Source: Eumeta japonica
Taxonomy: Eukaryota; Arthropoda; Insecta; Lepidoptera; Psychidae
Direction of reading: 5' to 3'
Assembly (NCBI GenBank): GCA_005406025.1
Contig: BGZK01000284.1
Span: 124,001 to 188,000, forward strand
Length of the DNA: 64,000 nt
This document shows, one piece after another, positions 48,145-58,188 of the stretch. Position 1 is the stretch's first letter, and each line of letters starts with the position of its first letter. The translations under genes and the position numbers were made by a program. The notes below the pieces were generated by a model. It was not told the DNA's origin and made no database searches. It saw only the letters and a program-made list of their open reading frames with translations.

Positions 48145-48440
48145 CAGCGGTGTACTTTAAACTATTATTTACAATAGTTAGCTGCTAACTGTTAATGTTT
48201 AAAACTAAACATGTCAATATAACGGTAATCTTGTAGATATTGGCATTTGTGACATTAATTTAATGTCACATATGTCAATGTGTTATGTCAATATGTATGT
48301 ATATGTCAATATGTCCATAATATGGCAACTTAGTCAACTGCCAATTGTGAGGTTAAAACAACGTATTTTGACATGTTTAATGTTTAATTTTTACAGTTAA
48401 CAGTTAATTATTTCAAATAAGAGTTTGAAGCACACCGCTG
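48145..48440. mobile_element. CAGCGGTG-ended MITE, copy 2
   Basis: Starts cagcggtgtactttaaact and ends gagtttgaagcacaccgctg. The interior shares with copy 1 (4888-5148) the blocks gcatttgtgacattaattta and gtcaactgccaattg in the same order. A tgtcaatatgt-rich expansion near 48270-48320 accounts for its greater length. Confidence 0.7.
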
Positions 48441-49250
48441 TACATTTGTTTTAGCCGAAACCGACTCCATTTGAACAACTATTTAAATAGATTTTTGAAA
48501 GCGGTTTTGATTTTTTAAAATTATTTTATATCAATTTTTTTAGTAATTAAGTAATTATAACTCAATAATTCATTTAGCTACTTTGCTTGTGGAGTAATTC
48601 CCTGGTTATTCTAATTGGCCTGGCATCCCTTTTATTTTGTACAGAGTAAGGGAAAAGTAGTTTCGATCTCGAAATTTATTATCCACTAGTAATCATTCCA
48701 TGAAAATTTATATTCCAAGTTCGAATGAAATTATCGAGTCATTTATATATAAATGATATAAATTATTCTTATTCTTTGCAATATCAAAGTACTACAATTC
48801 ATGAAGATTACAATTTCATTCGCTTCTACATTAAATCAATTTACCATGTTTCTATTGTTATGACCATAATATGTGTACCCGCTAAGATTGACATGTTGAA
48901 ATTATATAAATAAATGAAACATATAATTGGATTAATATCTAATTAATTTTAATTCTGTATATGCAAGGTTTTACTTATTGCCATTGGGAAGTTAATTATG
49001 GTGACGAATCGCAGTATAATTCCGTAAATTCTTACCGTTATGGAGTGCTGTGGCTTTCATCATCAGCTCAGCTGCATGAAATGATAAACATCAGACGCAA
49101 AACCTTGAATAACTAAAAAAAACCACCAAGAACATTTCAGATTAAATTTCAAATCAAATCACTTTGTCACTTATATTTCATGAATAAACGATTTCTCAAT
49201 TTTTGTTTTTAATTAATGTTAATAGATGACACTGCGGTCACCTCGTTACG
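48441..49250. other. Unassigned AT-rich DNA
   Basis: No supported feature. Confidence 0.4.
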
Positions 49251-49254
49251 TGTA

Positions 49255-49400
49255 CGGTATGGATTTGATCATGCTTCTTTTCGCTAATATTCATAATCTC
49301 CTCCCCTTATAAAACAAATTTGCCAAAGAAACCATAGTCGTTGGTTACCCTGATGAAACTTATCCTGACAGTCAACGACCTGCGAGTCCACGAGTAATAT
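49255..49400. repeat. Dispersed repeat shared with 24205-24300
   Basis: cttttcgctaatattcataa, then tctcctccccttataaaaca and accatagtcgttggttaccc; the first two blocks recur at 24220-24270 with substitutions. Same orientation. Class unknown. Confidence 0.5.
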
Positions 49401-49608
49401 TGGGTACTGTTTATCGTTTACGCAAAAATTTGCTTACATGTGGAAAATCAGAGACTATAGTAATTACCGTCACCGACCTTTACGTCACTGATAACATCAA
49501 GTGTTGTAGATAAATGACTAGCTAAGAGAAGTGTGGATTTATATACCAGATAAATTTCTTAACCTTTTAATTACATATACAATAGAGCTAAGTCATTATT
49601 CGGAGAAG

Positions 49609-50215
49609 TTATTTTCGCCAACTCACCAATATGAGGACCCCATTAAAATTTACAGTGGAATCAACAAATTCTAATTCCTCATTTCTAATTAAAATAATAT
49701 CAGATCCATATTTAATATTTGAAAGTAAGAATTTTACACACCATAAACCGTTTTCATTCTTGAATGTAATAATTTTCATATCGTCATAATTAAGATAATG
49801 TCTTTTAATGTTGCATAATAAAGAAGTATCATCTGCAAACAGTACTGTCTCATGAACATCCTTATTAAGGCTAGCAAAATCATTAATATAAACTAAAAGT
49901 AAAAATGGACTGAGGATCGATCCCTGTGGTAACCCCATGCGGACCACGGATTCAGACAATCTCATGTTATTAAGATCGATATTGTGAACCCTTTCAACCA
50001 AATAAGATGTCGCAAGGTCGAGTGCGCGGTCCATAATGATGTAGCTTACTGATCAGCGTGTCATCATTTATACAATTAAATGCCTTGGAGAGATTACAAA
50101 ACACTCCTATCGTATACTACAAACCCTCTCAGGCTTCAAAAGTTTTTTCAACATACTCAACACCAGCATTGATTTTTAACGACTCCGTGTGAAATATGAA
50201 CTTTGGTATGTAAGT
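49609..50215 (-). pseudogene. LINE reverse transcriptase fragment (related CR1-like family)
   Basis: RT core fragment on the minus strand. Blocks in order: INAGVEYVEKTFEA; TIGVFCNLSKAFNCINDDTL, in which the first catalytic Asp of the FCDLSKAFD motif is Asn; a 141-codon frame starting MDRALDLATSYLVERVHNID; MGLPQGSILSPFLLLVYIND; and LFADDTSLL with FADD at 49839-49828. The frame then jumps, through an internal deletion, to a thumb piece (FLLSNIKYGSDIILIRNEEL) and an EFVDST block. Neither a 3' tail nor the endonuclease is present. It is more diverged from the copies at 12 and 16 kb than those are from each other. Confidence 0.8.
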
Positions 50216-50930
50216 TATCAAAATATTGCACTTCAAAAGTTTATAAATAAATATTAATGGGTGCCTTAAACATATAATAAAATCGATTCAACACTACTAG
50301 AATCATACATAATGTATTAAATTCATTAGAGCAATCTAATCTGACGGCTAAAACCGATTATCATAAATAATTATTCATGAATCTTCGAGCTATAACAAGA
50401 TGTTATCAGTAATTCAGAAGTGTTTACTCTATAGTCGTTCTGAAATTTCAAATGACATATACAAACATAAACGGCTAAATCGACATAAACATAAAAAGTG
50501 TATTAATGCAAAAATATACCCTTCCTCAATCTTTTTATTCCTGATTGAAGTATTTGAATCTTAATCTCCAAGATCTAACAGTCGTGGGTTAAAATATGTG
50601 TGAAACGTTTTGACTGGGTAACGTAAATGTTAAAATGGGAGCTAGTTTGCGCAGGTACCGTTGAGATATGAATAGATACGCATCGCTGAGGCCTGAATAC
50701 TGCGACACTATTCGTTGCTAAAATCAACATCAAATTCACTGGACTAAAAATGCTTCACTTAGTTTTGTCCTACTCTAACCGACGCCGCATTAGGTATATA
50801 AACGTTACAATTTTTGTTACAGCTTGTGTCTCATTTTTCCTTTTTTTATACATCGATATATACATATAATAAAATTGTGTATACATTATAGATATTAAAA
50901 AATACTGATATGGGGTCTTATTTAGAGCAA
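50216..50930. other. Unassigned DNA
   Basis: No supported feature. Confidence 0.4.
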
Positions 50931-50934
50931 CAGA

Positions 50935-51275
50935 AACCAAAACAACCGTTTTTAGAATTATTATCTGTCTATTTGTCTGTCTGTCTATCAGTATATTTGT
51001 TACTACATCACGCAAAACCGCTGAACGGCTTTTGATGAGGTTTTGATAGTTTGGTAGTTTGGGGTCCAAATTAACATCTAAGCCATATTTCATCTAATTC
51101 GGTTAGGTATAACCAGGGATACAGCTTCGCATCTCCGTAGTACTGTATTTCATACGTTAGAGAGGTAATTTAAAATGGTCGTGTGGGAAAAATATGAATA
51201 AACGCAAGGAGCGCTTCTAAAATGGTCTAAACATTGTAATCCATGCGGGTGAAGCTGCGGGTAAAAGCTAGTACG
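50935..51275 (+). repeat. Dispersed insect repeat (ctgtctgtctatc ... gcgggtaaaagctagt)
   Basis: Contains the ordered blocks tctgtctgtctatcagtat, cgcaaaaccgctgaacggct, tttgatgaggttttgatag and, at its end, gaagctgcgggtaaaagct. These phrases form a very widespread insect repeat. Related ends occur near 7972, 28200 and 56020. The class is not decided from this sequence. A 107-codon minus frame across it is an artefact of the repeat. Confidence 0.5.
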
Positions 51276-51579
51276 TAATAAAACTTCTAAATATATCGCA
51301 TTTTGACGTTAGATTCACTAACTACTTTTGATTTTGGTGGACAGAAAAACTATTGCAAAATGGCGAGGCACCGTTTTCACTTTTTAATTTTTTTTTTAAA
51401 AAGGTCATCCATTTAATGATACCAAAGCAAGCCAGCCAATGAGATTTTACTGCAACTTTCTGCTTATAAGATACGGAAAAACATTTTCCCTGGCTTAATA
51501 TATTATTGGATTAATGTGAAACTCAACAGCACAATTTATTTCAACAAATCAATATTAGGACATGTAAATTTCGGTAACA

Positions 51580-51965
51580 CATGCCCGAAGCGATCGCTTC
51601 GACCGTCAGGAGCCAACAGCTCCCTTAGTAACGTACACGAAAAATTGGAAACACATCCGAGCCGAGCCTTTATCCTCGACGTAGCACGGCGATCGGAACG
51701 AGCGAAAAATGTAGGCGCGCACATTAAATATTTACCGAGTCCCCGTGCAGGTTACGCGGTATTCGACAAAGCCGCGTAGTCATACCCCCGAGACTGTATT
51801 CGAAATCGGGATTTGTGAGGGGAATGTCATTGTTAAAACTTTTATGTCGAGCTTAGACGTTCGCGTAGAGCTTTTTTTTTGTCCTGTACCGAGCCCCAAC
51901 TCCGTCGGAGCTCAAACAAGAATTATACTTTCGGGATAAATCTAGCGCGCCGTTGCGTTTTCAGT
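51580..51965. promoter_or_regulatory. CpG-rich island
   Basis: cgaagcgatcgcttcgaccg, acgtagcacggcgatcgg, gtaggcgcgcac and tctagcgcgccgttgcg stand out against AT-rich flanks. Mirrored frames are open on both strands (87 and 62 codons) without recognisable motif. It may form one unit with the candidate frame that follows. Confidence 0.3.
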
Positions 51966-52199
51966 ACTGATTGGCGGAGGTTGAGATTGAGCTTTTTTTC
52001 GGATACGCCTGAATTAAAAATTTGTACAAGTCGTCAAGTATATAAAGACCTTGAAGTTGGTGTGGATTTGACATCAATGGATTTATTCGAGCGCGTCGCA
52101 AAAACTGCACAAATTACACGATGTTCGTTTTTAGTGGCATTTTCAAGAGGCAAACGAAGATCGAGGTACCAGATCCGCGTAGGCTATCATAACCTGTAG
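51960..52199 (+). CDS. Candidate coding frame, unrecognised
   Basis: The right part of a 106-codon frame (51879-52199). The segment VYKDLEVGVDLTSMDLFERV followed by AKTAQITRCSFLVAFSRGKR has a balanced residue mix. A gttgcgttttcag acceptor-like site lies at about 51951-51963, and a donor-like GAG|GTACCA at about 52164 lies before the frame's stop. No family recognised. Support is weak and the frame could be fortuitous in a GC-richer tract. Confidence 0.2.
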   Translation, partial: FSTDWRRLRLSFFSDTPELKICTSRQVYKDLEVGVDLTSMDLFERVAKTAQITRCSFLVAFSRGKRRSRYQIRVGYHNL

Positions 52200-53205
52200 G
52201 TCATCAGCACCGCCCAAGAAAAGTCACTAGCGTTTTTCCGGCCTTTTGAGAAGAAATAGGATATCTGAGGCGTGGGCCACCGGAATTCTGACTCACAGAG
52301 TTCTGAATTCAGTATCAGCTTCCACTGTTGCGTCGAAAGGGTGTTAAGGCTGTTGCTTCACGTCCGTATTCTATGGGAGTGAGGAATTACATCGGTAAAA
52401 TCGACGCATTTTCATAGTGCAGCCAAGTAGGCCAAAGCATTGCTCTACCAAATATGAATGAATCTTATACCATTAGTTCATAGTATAAGATTGATTAAAG
52501 TAATTCAACTGTTTAATTAAATGAAACTAATTCTTACCCTCGACTGAGCTCACTTGGATGTAGAATTAATCTATTCCTTTTTATATCAAACGATCTTTCT
52601 TTCGATGAAGGTCAGATCTTCGTCTGTTTGCATTACTCGTTACTATCCGAATCTTGTCTTGAATTACAATCAAAATAACAGAGCATTATAAATAATATCA
52701 ACGAAATCTTTTTTTTTTTAGTTTACTAGGATAATAATCCAGTCACTGGCTTATGGTATGCACAATACTTTTTACTATAATGAATTTCAATATTCAAAAA
52801 TTTGCTTGTTACATAATTTTTAGTTCAAAAGAGATTATTTGAAATCAAATATTTTTAGTTCCAAGAGCGTCTTGACATCCATTTGATTTAAACTTACTAC
52901 AATTGCTTTCGTTTTATTTTCTGATGGAATTTTCAATTTTAAACTTTTAATGAACTCAGTATTTATATAGATGAAAGTGTCATATATTATGAATTGTAAA
53001 AATTATGTGATTGCGCAGATTCATAAATTCTAGAGTCTTTACTAAAGAAAATATATAATCGACTTCCTAAAATTAAAAATAGCCTATCATTGTACATCCT
53101 TTACGGAGTGTTTTGAAAATGCCAACATTTTTTGGTCTTTGCCAGTTGTACTGTCATGCCTTAGCCGCCGATAAGTAGACGTACTAGAAGAGAGTGCGTC
53201 TAATA
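52200..53205. other. Unassigned DNA
   Basis: No gene. A 10-bp inverted repeat (aatcttatac ... gtataagatt, 12-nt loop) lies at 52461-52492. Confidence 0.4.
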
Positions 53206-53210
53206 ACTAC

Positions 53211-53545
53211 AATAATAATATACGACCACGCCTATTCTCCAGAAGGGGTAGGCAGACACTATAAATTTCCACATTATATGATATTTCCGTATCTCTCTTG
53301 CTTCACTGATATCTATCAATCTTTTTATGCAAGCTCGTCGGTTTTGTGTGCATAAAATTTGGCGCTTTTTTAATTTGCCACCAATTTGGTCTACATAGAA
53401 TTTTTTAGGGCAATCTTTGCCGACCTTTTCACCACAAATACTCGCTCTATAAGTTTTTTGTCGGTCTACTTTAATTCATCTTTTCCAAACCACCGCAACA
53501 TACCTTTTTCTACTCCAGACACTACATTTTTTTACTACAAATTCT
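53211..53545 (-). mobile_element. RTE-like LINE (or derived SINE) 3' end, copy 3
   Basis: The best of the three copies. On the plus strand: (AAT)n, cgcctattctccagaagggg, taggcagacactataaat, ctctcttgcttcactgat and caagctcgtcggtt. On the minus strand the end reads IKRLIDISEAREIRKYHIMW then KFIVSAYPF with no stop until past the tail. This fits the C-terminus of an RT ORF running into the 3' end. The upstream part (to about 53545) is decayed. Confidence 0.55.
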
Positions 53546-54010
53546 AATAAAATAACTTTTAACATATTTAAAACGGAATGCAGCGTTGGTTATAAAAACA
53601 AAAACCAAAAATGTTTATATTTTAACATTGTTTATGGTGAAATAAATAGCATTTCAAAAAACAAAAATGCAATAAATTTGTCTAAGAATATTGTATAATT
53701 GTTTTAATAGGATAATACATCGCATTTCTGTCTACAGAATAAGATGTATTTATACGAAAAACTAAATAAGTATTCACTTTATTTTCTTACAAGTATTTGT
53801 ATTATGTCTGGAGTCTAAATGTGTAGAGAATTTAAAATACACCTGTTCAAATACAAAAGAATCGAACTTTTTTCGGACTAACAAAGCCTCAGTTTTGGAA
53901 TTCTGATAAGCAAAATCTAGCTTTACGGAGTATTTAGGGTCGGATCAGATATTTCGGCTATCAAAAGAAAACAATTTTTATTACACTCCTATAATTGTTA
54001 TCGTGACGAT
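53546..54010. other. Unassigned AT-rich DNA
   Basis: No supported feature. Confidence 0.4.
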
Positions 54011-54016
54011 ATTATC

Positions 54017-54308
54017 GTGAACGTCCGCGGCACGACGGCAACACAAGAAAGTCAATGTATGGAAATATATGGAGACGCCTGTCATTTTCCGTCGAAGGTG
54101 AAACGCTATGCCGTGCACGTCCCCGGCACGCTTCCGCTTGTCCGCTTACACCGCTTACACCATGAGGATATTGCAGGAGTCCGGCTTCCCTGTAAACCCG
54201 TCGCGGTATTTTCGCAGCTACGAGGATTTGTCTTGGTGTATGTGTGTCACGCGTCCGCGTTTCCACCCCGCCCGCTCTCTTGGGCCCAAGCGTTTCAGTC
54301 GTAACTAG
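54017..54308 (+). CDS. Candidate coding block, strand and frame undecided
   Basis: A GC-rich segment open in two plus frames (54017-54304, 95 codons; 54108-54308, 66 codons) and on the minus strand (54266-54012, 84 codons). The 66-codon frame has the most protein-like stretch (SAYTAYTMRILQESGFPVNP then SRYFRSYEDLSW) with high GC at third positions. No motif recognised and no clear splice pair. It may be an exon or a GC island. Confidence 0.2.
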
Positions 54309-55340
54309 GTACGCTAACTTTTCGCTGTCCTAACTACTGGTTACTATTTTTTGGTTTAATATAATAGTTAAAAATGACATGTAAGTATTATGTTATTACT
54401 TTATTCGAATTAGTAGAGATGACAGCTCGTTTGTGGTATAACAATCGAAAAACTTTCCTGGATCTTTTTTCAGTTTTTCAAATATTATGTATAGAATGTT
54501 CCTTCTATTAATATTTCATGTATCAAAAAGTATTTTAGCAGCGGACGCTGCTAAAATTTTCTCGTTATTTATCTCTTTTTACGTTTTTAATATAGTACAC
54601 ATACAAGACGCAGGTGAAGTCAGCTATTGATTAGGACGTCCACATTTTTCTAATTTACTGCACAAATGTTTTTGAACGTCCACGGCACGAAAATTGTGAA
54701 AGCGACTCTATAACGTGGATGTCGAAGTCAGTTATAAAAGCGACTATTGGATTTGAAAAAATTTATCCTTTAAAGACGACAGCTTTGTTTGAGGGATGAC
54801 CGCGACGTGAACTAGGTCAAGGCCAATTGCTTTATATGGAAGTTAACTGTGCTAGTTTTCATTAAGTTTTATAGTAATTTTTGGGGTTTCGAATAAAATT
54901 CGCACAAACGTAACCCTTATAATTTAGGCGTGTTGGTTTGTCCGTCCGTCTTTCCGTTTTTCATAAGCATTTTACTCAAAAACTGCAGGATATATATTGA
55001 TAAAATCTATGGTGCCCCTTCTAGAAATATTTATTTTTGTTATTTAACTACGAAACTAAGTAGCGGCTTATAGGAGATACCTTTACTCCGAATCTCATCA
55101 ATATACATCTTGTAATTTTTGAGTAGAATGCGTGTGACTTACGGACGACAAACGAACATGACGAAACTATAAGGGTTCCGTTTTTGTCATTTTGCTTCGG
55201 GTCTCTAAAAAGTGTGTCAACAATCTTATTATAATTAATAATAGTTTATAAATAAGAAATTCATAGAAAATTAAAACGATCGATAAGGTTTTTACTATTA
55301 TTTTGTCAGTAAGTTCCCTTTTATTATAATATTATAAATA
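54309..55340. other. Unassigned DNA with a tight hairpin and a repeat remnant
   Basis: 54532-54557 is a perfect 12-bp inverted repeat with a 2-nt loop (attttagcagcg, ga, cgctgctaaaat). About 54930-55090 (ttggtttgtccgtccgtctt, tttactcaaaaactgcagg) belongs to the common insect repeat type with a 'gtccgtccg...aaaactgc' phrase. No gene. Confidence 0.4.
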
Positions 55341-55685
55341 TGACACTTTCTGAGGATGTTTGGGTGCGTGTAACGTAATCACGCATAAACGACTATATGG
55401 ATTTAGACGAAATTTAGTACATAGGTAGAATATTTTATGGATTTTAGAATTTTATTAGTGGGAGATCCCATAAATACAATACTGTCTAATGGCAAGATAC
55501 TGGAAATCATATAGAAAGAAGGATCGACATAGTAATCGAGCGCATGAGTGGAAAAGAGGGAGACCCAGGATTGGAATAGAACACATGACCGAATCGGAAG
55601 TAACTGTGAAATCGGTAGTTAAATCAAAAACAGGTTCGGATTTGGTATCGATAATAGCAATATTATTCGATATAGATTTACTATA

Positions 55686-56007
55686 GCAGAGCCACCCTAC
55701 AACTTGGCTACAGCACAAAAATGGGCCGTTCGTCCAGTGAAATACCACACTCTCACAGAATACAGTCGTGAAGTAACAGCCCCTGCCGTTGTCTTTTTAC
55801 CAGTGAGTGAGAGTTCCGGTGGTCCACTTACCCTCTCCCTCTCTATTCCATCCATCAGCTTGATTCCCCTCCATTAGATATCTTATTCCCTCCTAAAACG
55901 CCGGCAACGCACTGGTAAGTACTCTGGGGTTGCAAGTGTCCATGGGCGGCGGTGAACATCCACTCTCTTATGGCTCGCTTGCTCGTTTGCCTTTCGAATA
56001 TGCTACA
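55686..56007 (+). mobile_element. Lepidopteran dispersed repeat, plus-strand copy
   Basis: Ordered blocks: gggccgttcgtccagtgaaa, taccacactctcacagaata, cagtgagtgagagttccggt, aaacgccggcaacgcactgg, gtgtccatgggcggcggtga and ggctcgcttgctcgtttgcc. This phrase series is highly characteristic of moth and butterfly genomes. The copy appears to sit inside another dispersed repeat whose left part (tcacgcataaacgactatat, ~55380) and right end (gcgggcggagtcgtgagtaa, ~56030) flank it. Confidence 0.8.
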
Positions 56008-56545
56008 AAATAGGGATTGTTTTACCAACACGCGGGCGGAGTCGTGAGTAAAAGCTAATTAAATTATAAAATAAATATAGTGTATAGAAAGCCTGAATTT
56101 ATACACTTGCCAAAATTATACATATGTATTGAAATTCTGACTAATAAAAGTCAATTAATTGACATAATATGATAATTGTCTCTGTTCTGGACTAATAAAG
56201 CTCTCTTATTTTACATCTCTAAATCTCTTATATTTACTCATCATGAACCTAAAGGGACTAAGTCACGAGCAGAAACGCATTACCTGATAAATATCTTAAT
56301 ATCATTCATATTTATTAAATTGGAAATAAGACAGCAACTTAAATTTTCAAATGGAAAATAAAGCTATATATATATATATGTATATTTTATATTTTTCACT
56401 TTAATTAAAGGTTTTACTCAAAAATACGTTTATTTTTCCTAATTTCTATTGATAAAATCATATACACGTATCAATTTATCTATAAGACAGGTGGTACTAA
56501 AAAAAACTGACGTCAACCTACAATAGAGCCATAAGCGACGCTGAA
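56008..56545. other. Unassigned AT-rich DNA
   Basis: Tail of the flanking dispersed repeat to about 56050, then featureless; (TA)n near 56363-56390. Confidence 0.4.
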
Positions 56546-56548
56546 TTC

Positions 56549-56588
56549 TGTTTTGCAAAGATAGCATTCTTGCTGTCTTTGCAAAACA
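56549..56588. repeat. 18-bp stem-loop, 4-nt loop
   Basis: tgttttgcaaagatagca, loop ttct, tgctgtctttgcaaaaca. One T/G position is a wobble pair in RNA, so the transcript stem is complete. Confidence 0.9.
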
Positions 56589-56837
56589 AATATATATATT
56601 TATATTCACATCTGTGAATATGAAATAAATTACAACTACAATTTCTAGGTTTCGATGACAACATACATTATAATATAAGGTCGAAGAAAAAGTTTTTCGT
56701 ATTTTCGTAAGACCAAAGATTATTTATTAGATAGCATAATAAAATACAATAATGTATTTTAAATTATATCAGTCTGTCCGTTTTTCATTAGAATGTCTTA
56801 CTATATGTAGTTATTGATTAACATTTAACACATCAAC

Positions 56838-56875
56838 AAAGACCTTATGCAAATATAAATTTGCATGAGGTCTTT
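56838..56875. repeat. 17-bp stem-loop, 4-nt loop
   Basis: aaagaccttatgcaaat, loop ataa, atttgcatgaggtcttt. Again a single wobble position. Lies 250 bp from the preceding stem-loop with unrelated sequence. Confidence 0.9.
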
Positions 56876-57395
56876 ATTATACTCTTGCGCATAAACCGTA
56901 AAAGAAACATTGTTTGAACTTCAGTACAAAGTCATGTCTTTACTATGTACTTTTTGGTTAGTGATGTACCGAGAAATAAGGGAATGAACCGTAGACAGCT
57001 ACTTCTATAATTTGGAAACCAAAATCGATTCATTATATTTGCTTTTGATGAAAGCTTGCATAATTTGTAATAAATACAAAAAAATATATAAGTATGTTAA
57101 GCACAATTCAACACTTTGACATCTGTATGTAAAAATCAATTATTTTTAATTATCAACCCACTCTTACCACACTTACGACTTGCTTTACACTTACGACTTG
57201 CACATTGATTATGTTTCCTTAACACATATTAATTACATAAAAAATGTTTTAGCTACTGATCCTTCACTGGATTTCATTCTTCTAAAAGAGTCTCTACATT
57301 CAATCCTTACGTTCATCCGTTTACGTTATTACGACAGAACCGTAGGAGAGCAAGAAGAGGACAATTTCGCCTAAAAATGGCTATTGTAAATAGAT
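56876..57395. other. Unassigned AT-rich DNA
   Basis: Contains a short direct duplication of cacttacgacttgc near 57170-57200. A 64-codon frame at 57180-57374 is unrecognised. Confidence 0.35.
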
Positions 57396-57399
57396 ATAT

Positions 57400-57665
57400 G
57401 TGCACCACAAAAATGAACCCTCGTTACCTTTTCCCCTTGCCTCATCAAATATTCCAATGGAAAAAAACACCTACGGATCCCCAAAGGGCCTTTCGCCTCG
57501 AGCATACGGCGGGTTCGAGAAGGCACTCCGCGAACTGCGCGAAACCTCAAAAAGTGGGGAGCGCCAAAAGTTGGCCGGATTTTTCGAAACAAAATTCTCA
57601 AGCCGGACTTGTTAGCCGGACGACGCGGGGACTTCTGCAAACACATTTTCGTTATTAAATTCGCG
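57400..57665. promoter_or_regulatory. CpG-rich island
   Basis: tttcgcctcgagcatacggc, ccgcgaactgcgcgaaacc and cggacgacgcgggga in AT-rich flanks, with mirrored frames on both strands (71-93 codons) and no motif. Probably conserved non-coding DNA or a promoter region (inference). Confidence 0.3.
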
Positions 57666-58160
57666 TATTAACATTGGCGACGGATGGGATAGCCCAAAGT
57701 TGGTATATCTTTAACTTCTCGCTCGCTTCTCGATTGAAGATTTACATAAAAATGTTGCGATTTATGTTATATAGAGTTTTCCTCTAATATCGACGTTTCG
57801 TAGCCCCATTATAATTATTATTACGCCTATCTTCAAGGTGGTGACATCATTGATTCATAGTGGCATAAAAATGTAGAAATATTATAAAAAATATCTAAGT
57901 GTGAATGTTTTCACTACACTAGAAAAATTGTAGGAAACGTTTATTAATCCTATTCTGATACCTATAGATTCATTACAGTTAAAGAAAATATATTGAAAAA
58001 AGATTTGTTTCTTATCACATTAATTTCTTACCTACTGGACCGATCGATTTAAACATCTATTCAGCTCTGTAGCTCCAGAAATAACCCGTTGATTCGTTCG
58101 AGATAAATCGTTAAGAGGAGAAATACTCACAAACGTTTATACGTATGACATCGAATGTGT
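57666..58160. other. Unassigned DNA, possibly including the 5' UTR of the LINE
   Basis: No gene. The last ~170 bp precede the ORF1 start of the LINE and may be its 5' UTR. Confidence 0.35.
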
Positions 58161-58188
58161 AAGAGTGACCTTCAAACGATTTAATCTC

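Noticed and set aside
50770..51093. 107-codon minus frame
   Set aside because: It reads through the common 'tctgtctgtctatc' insect repeat and is not a gene.
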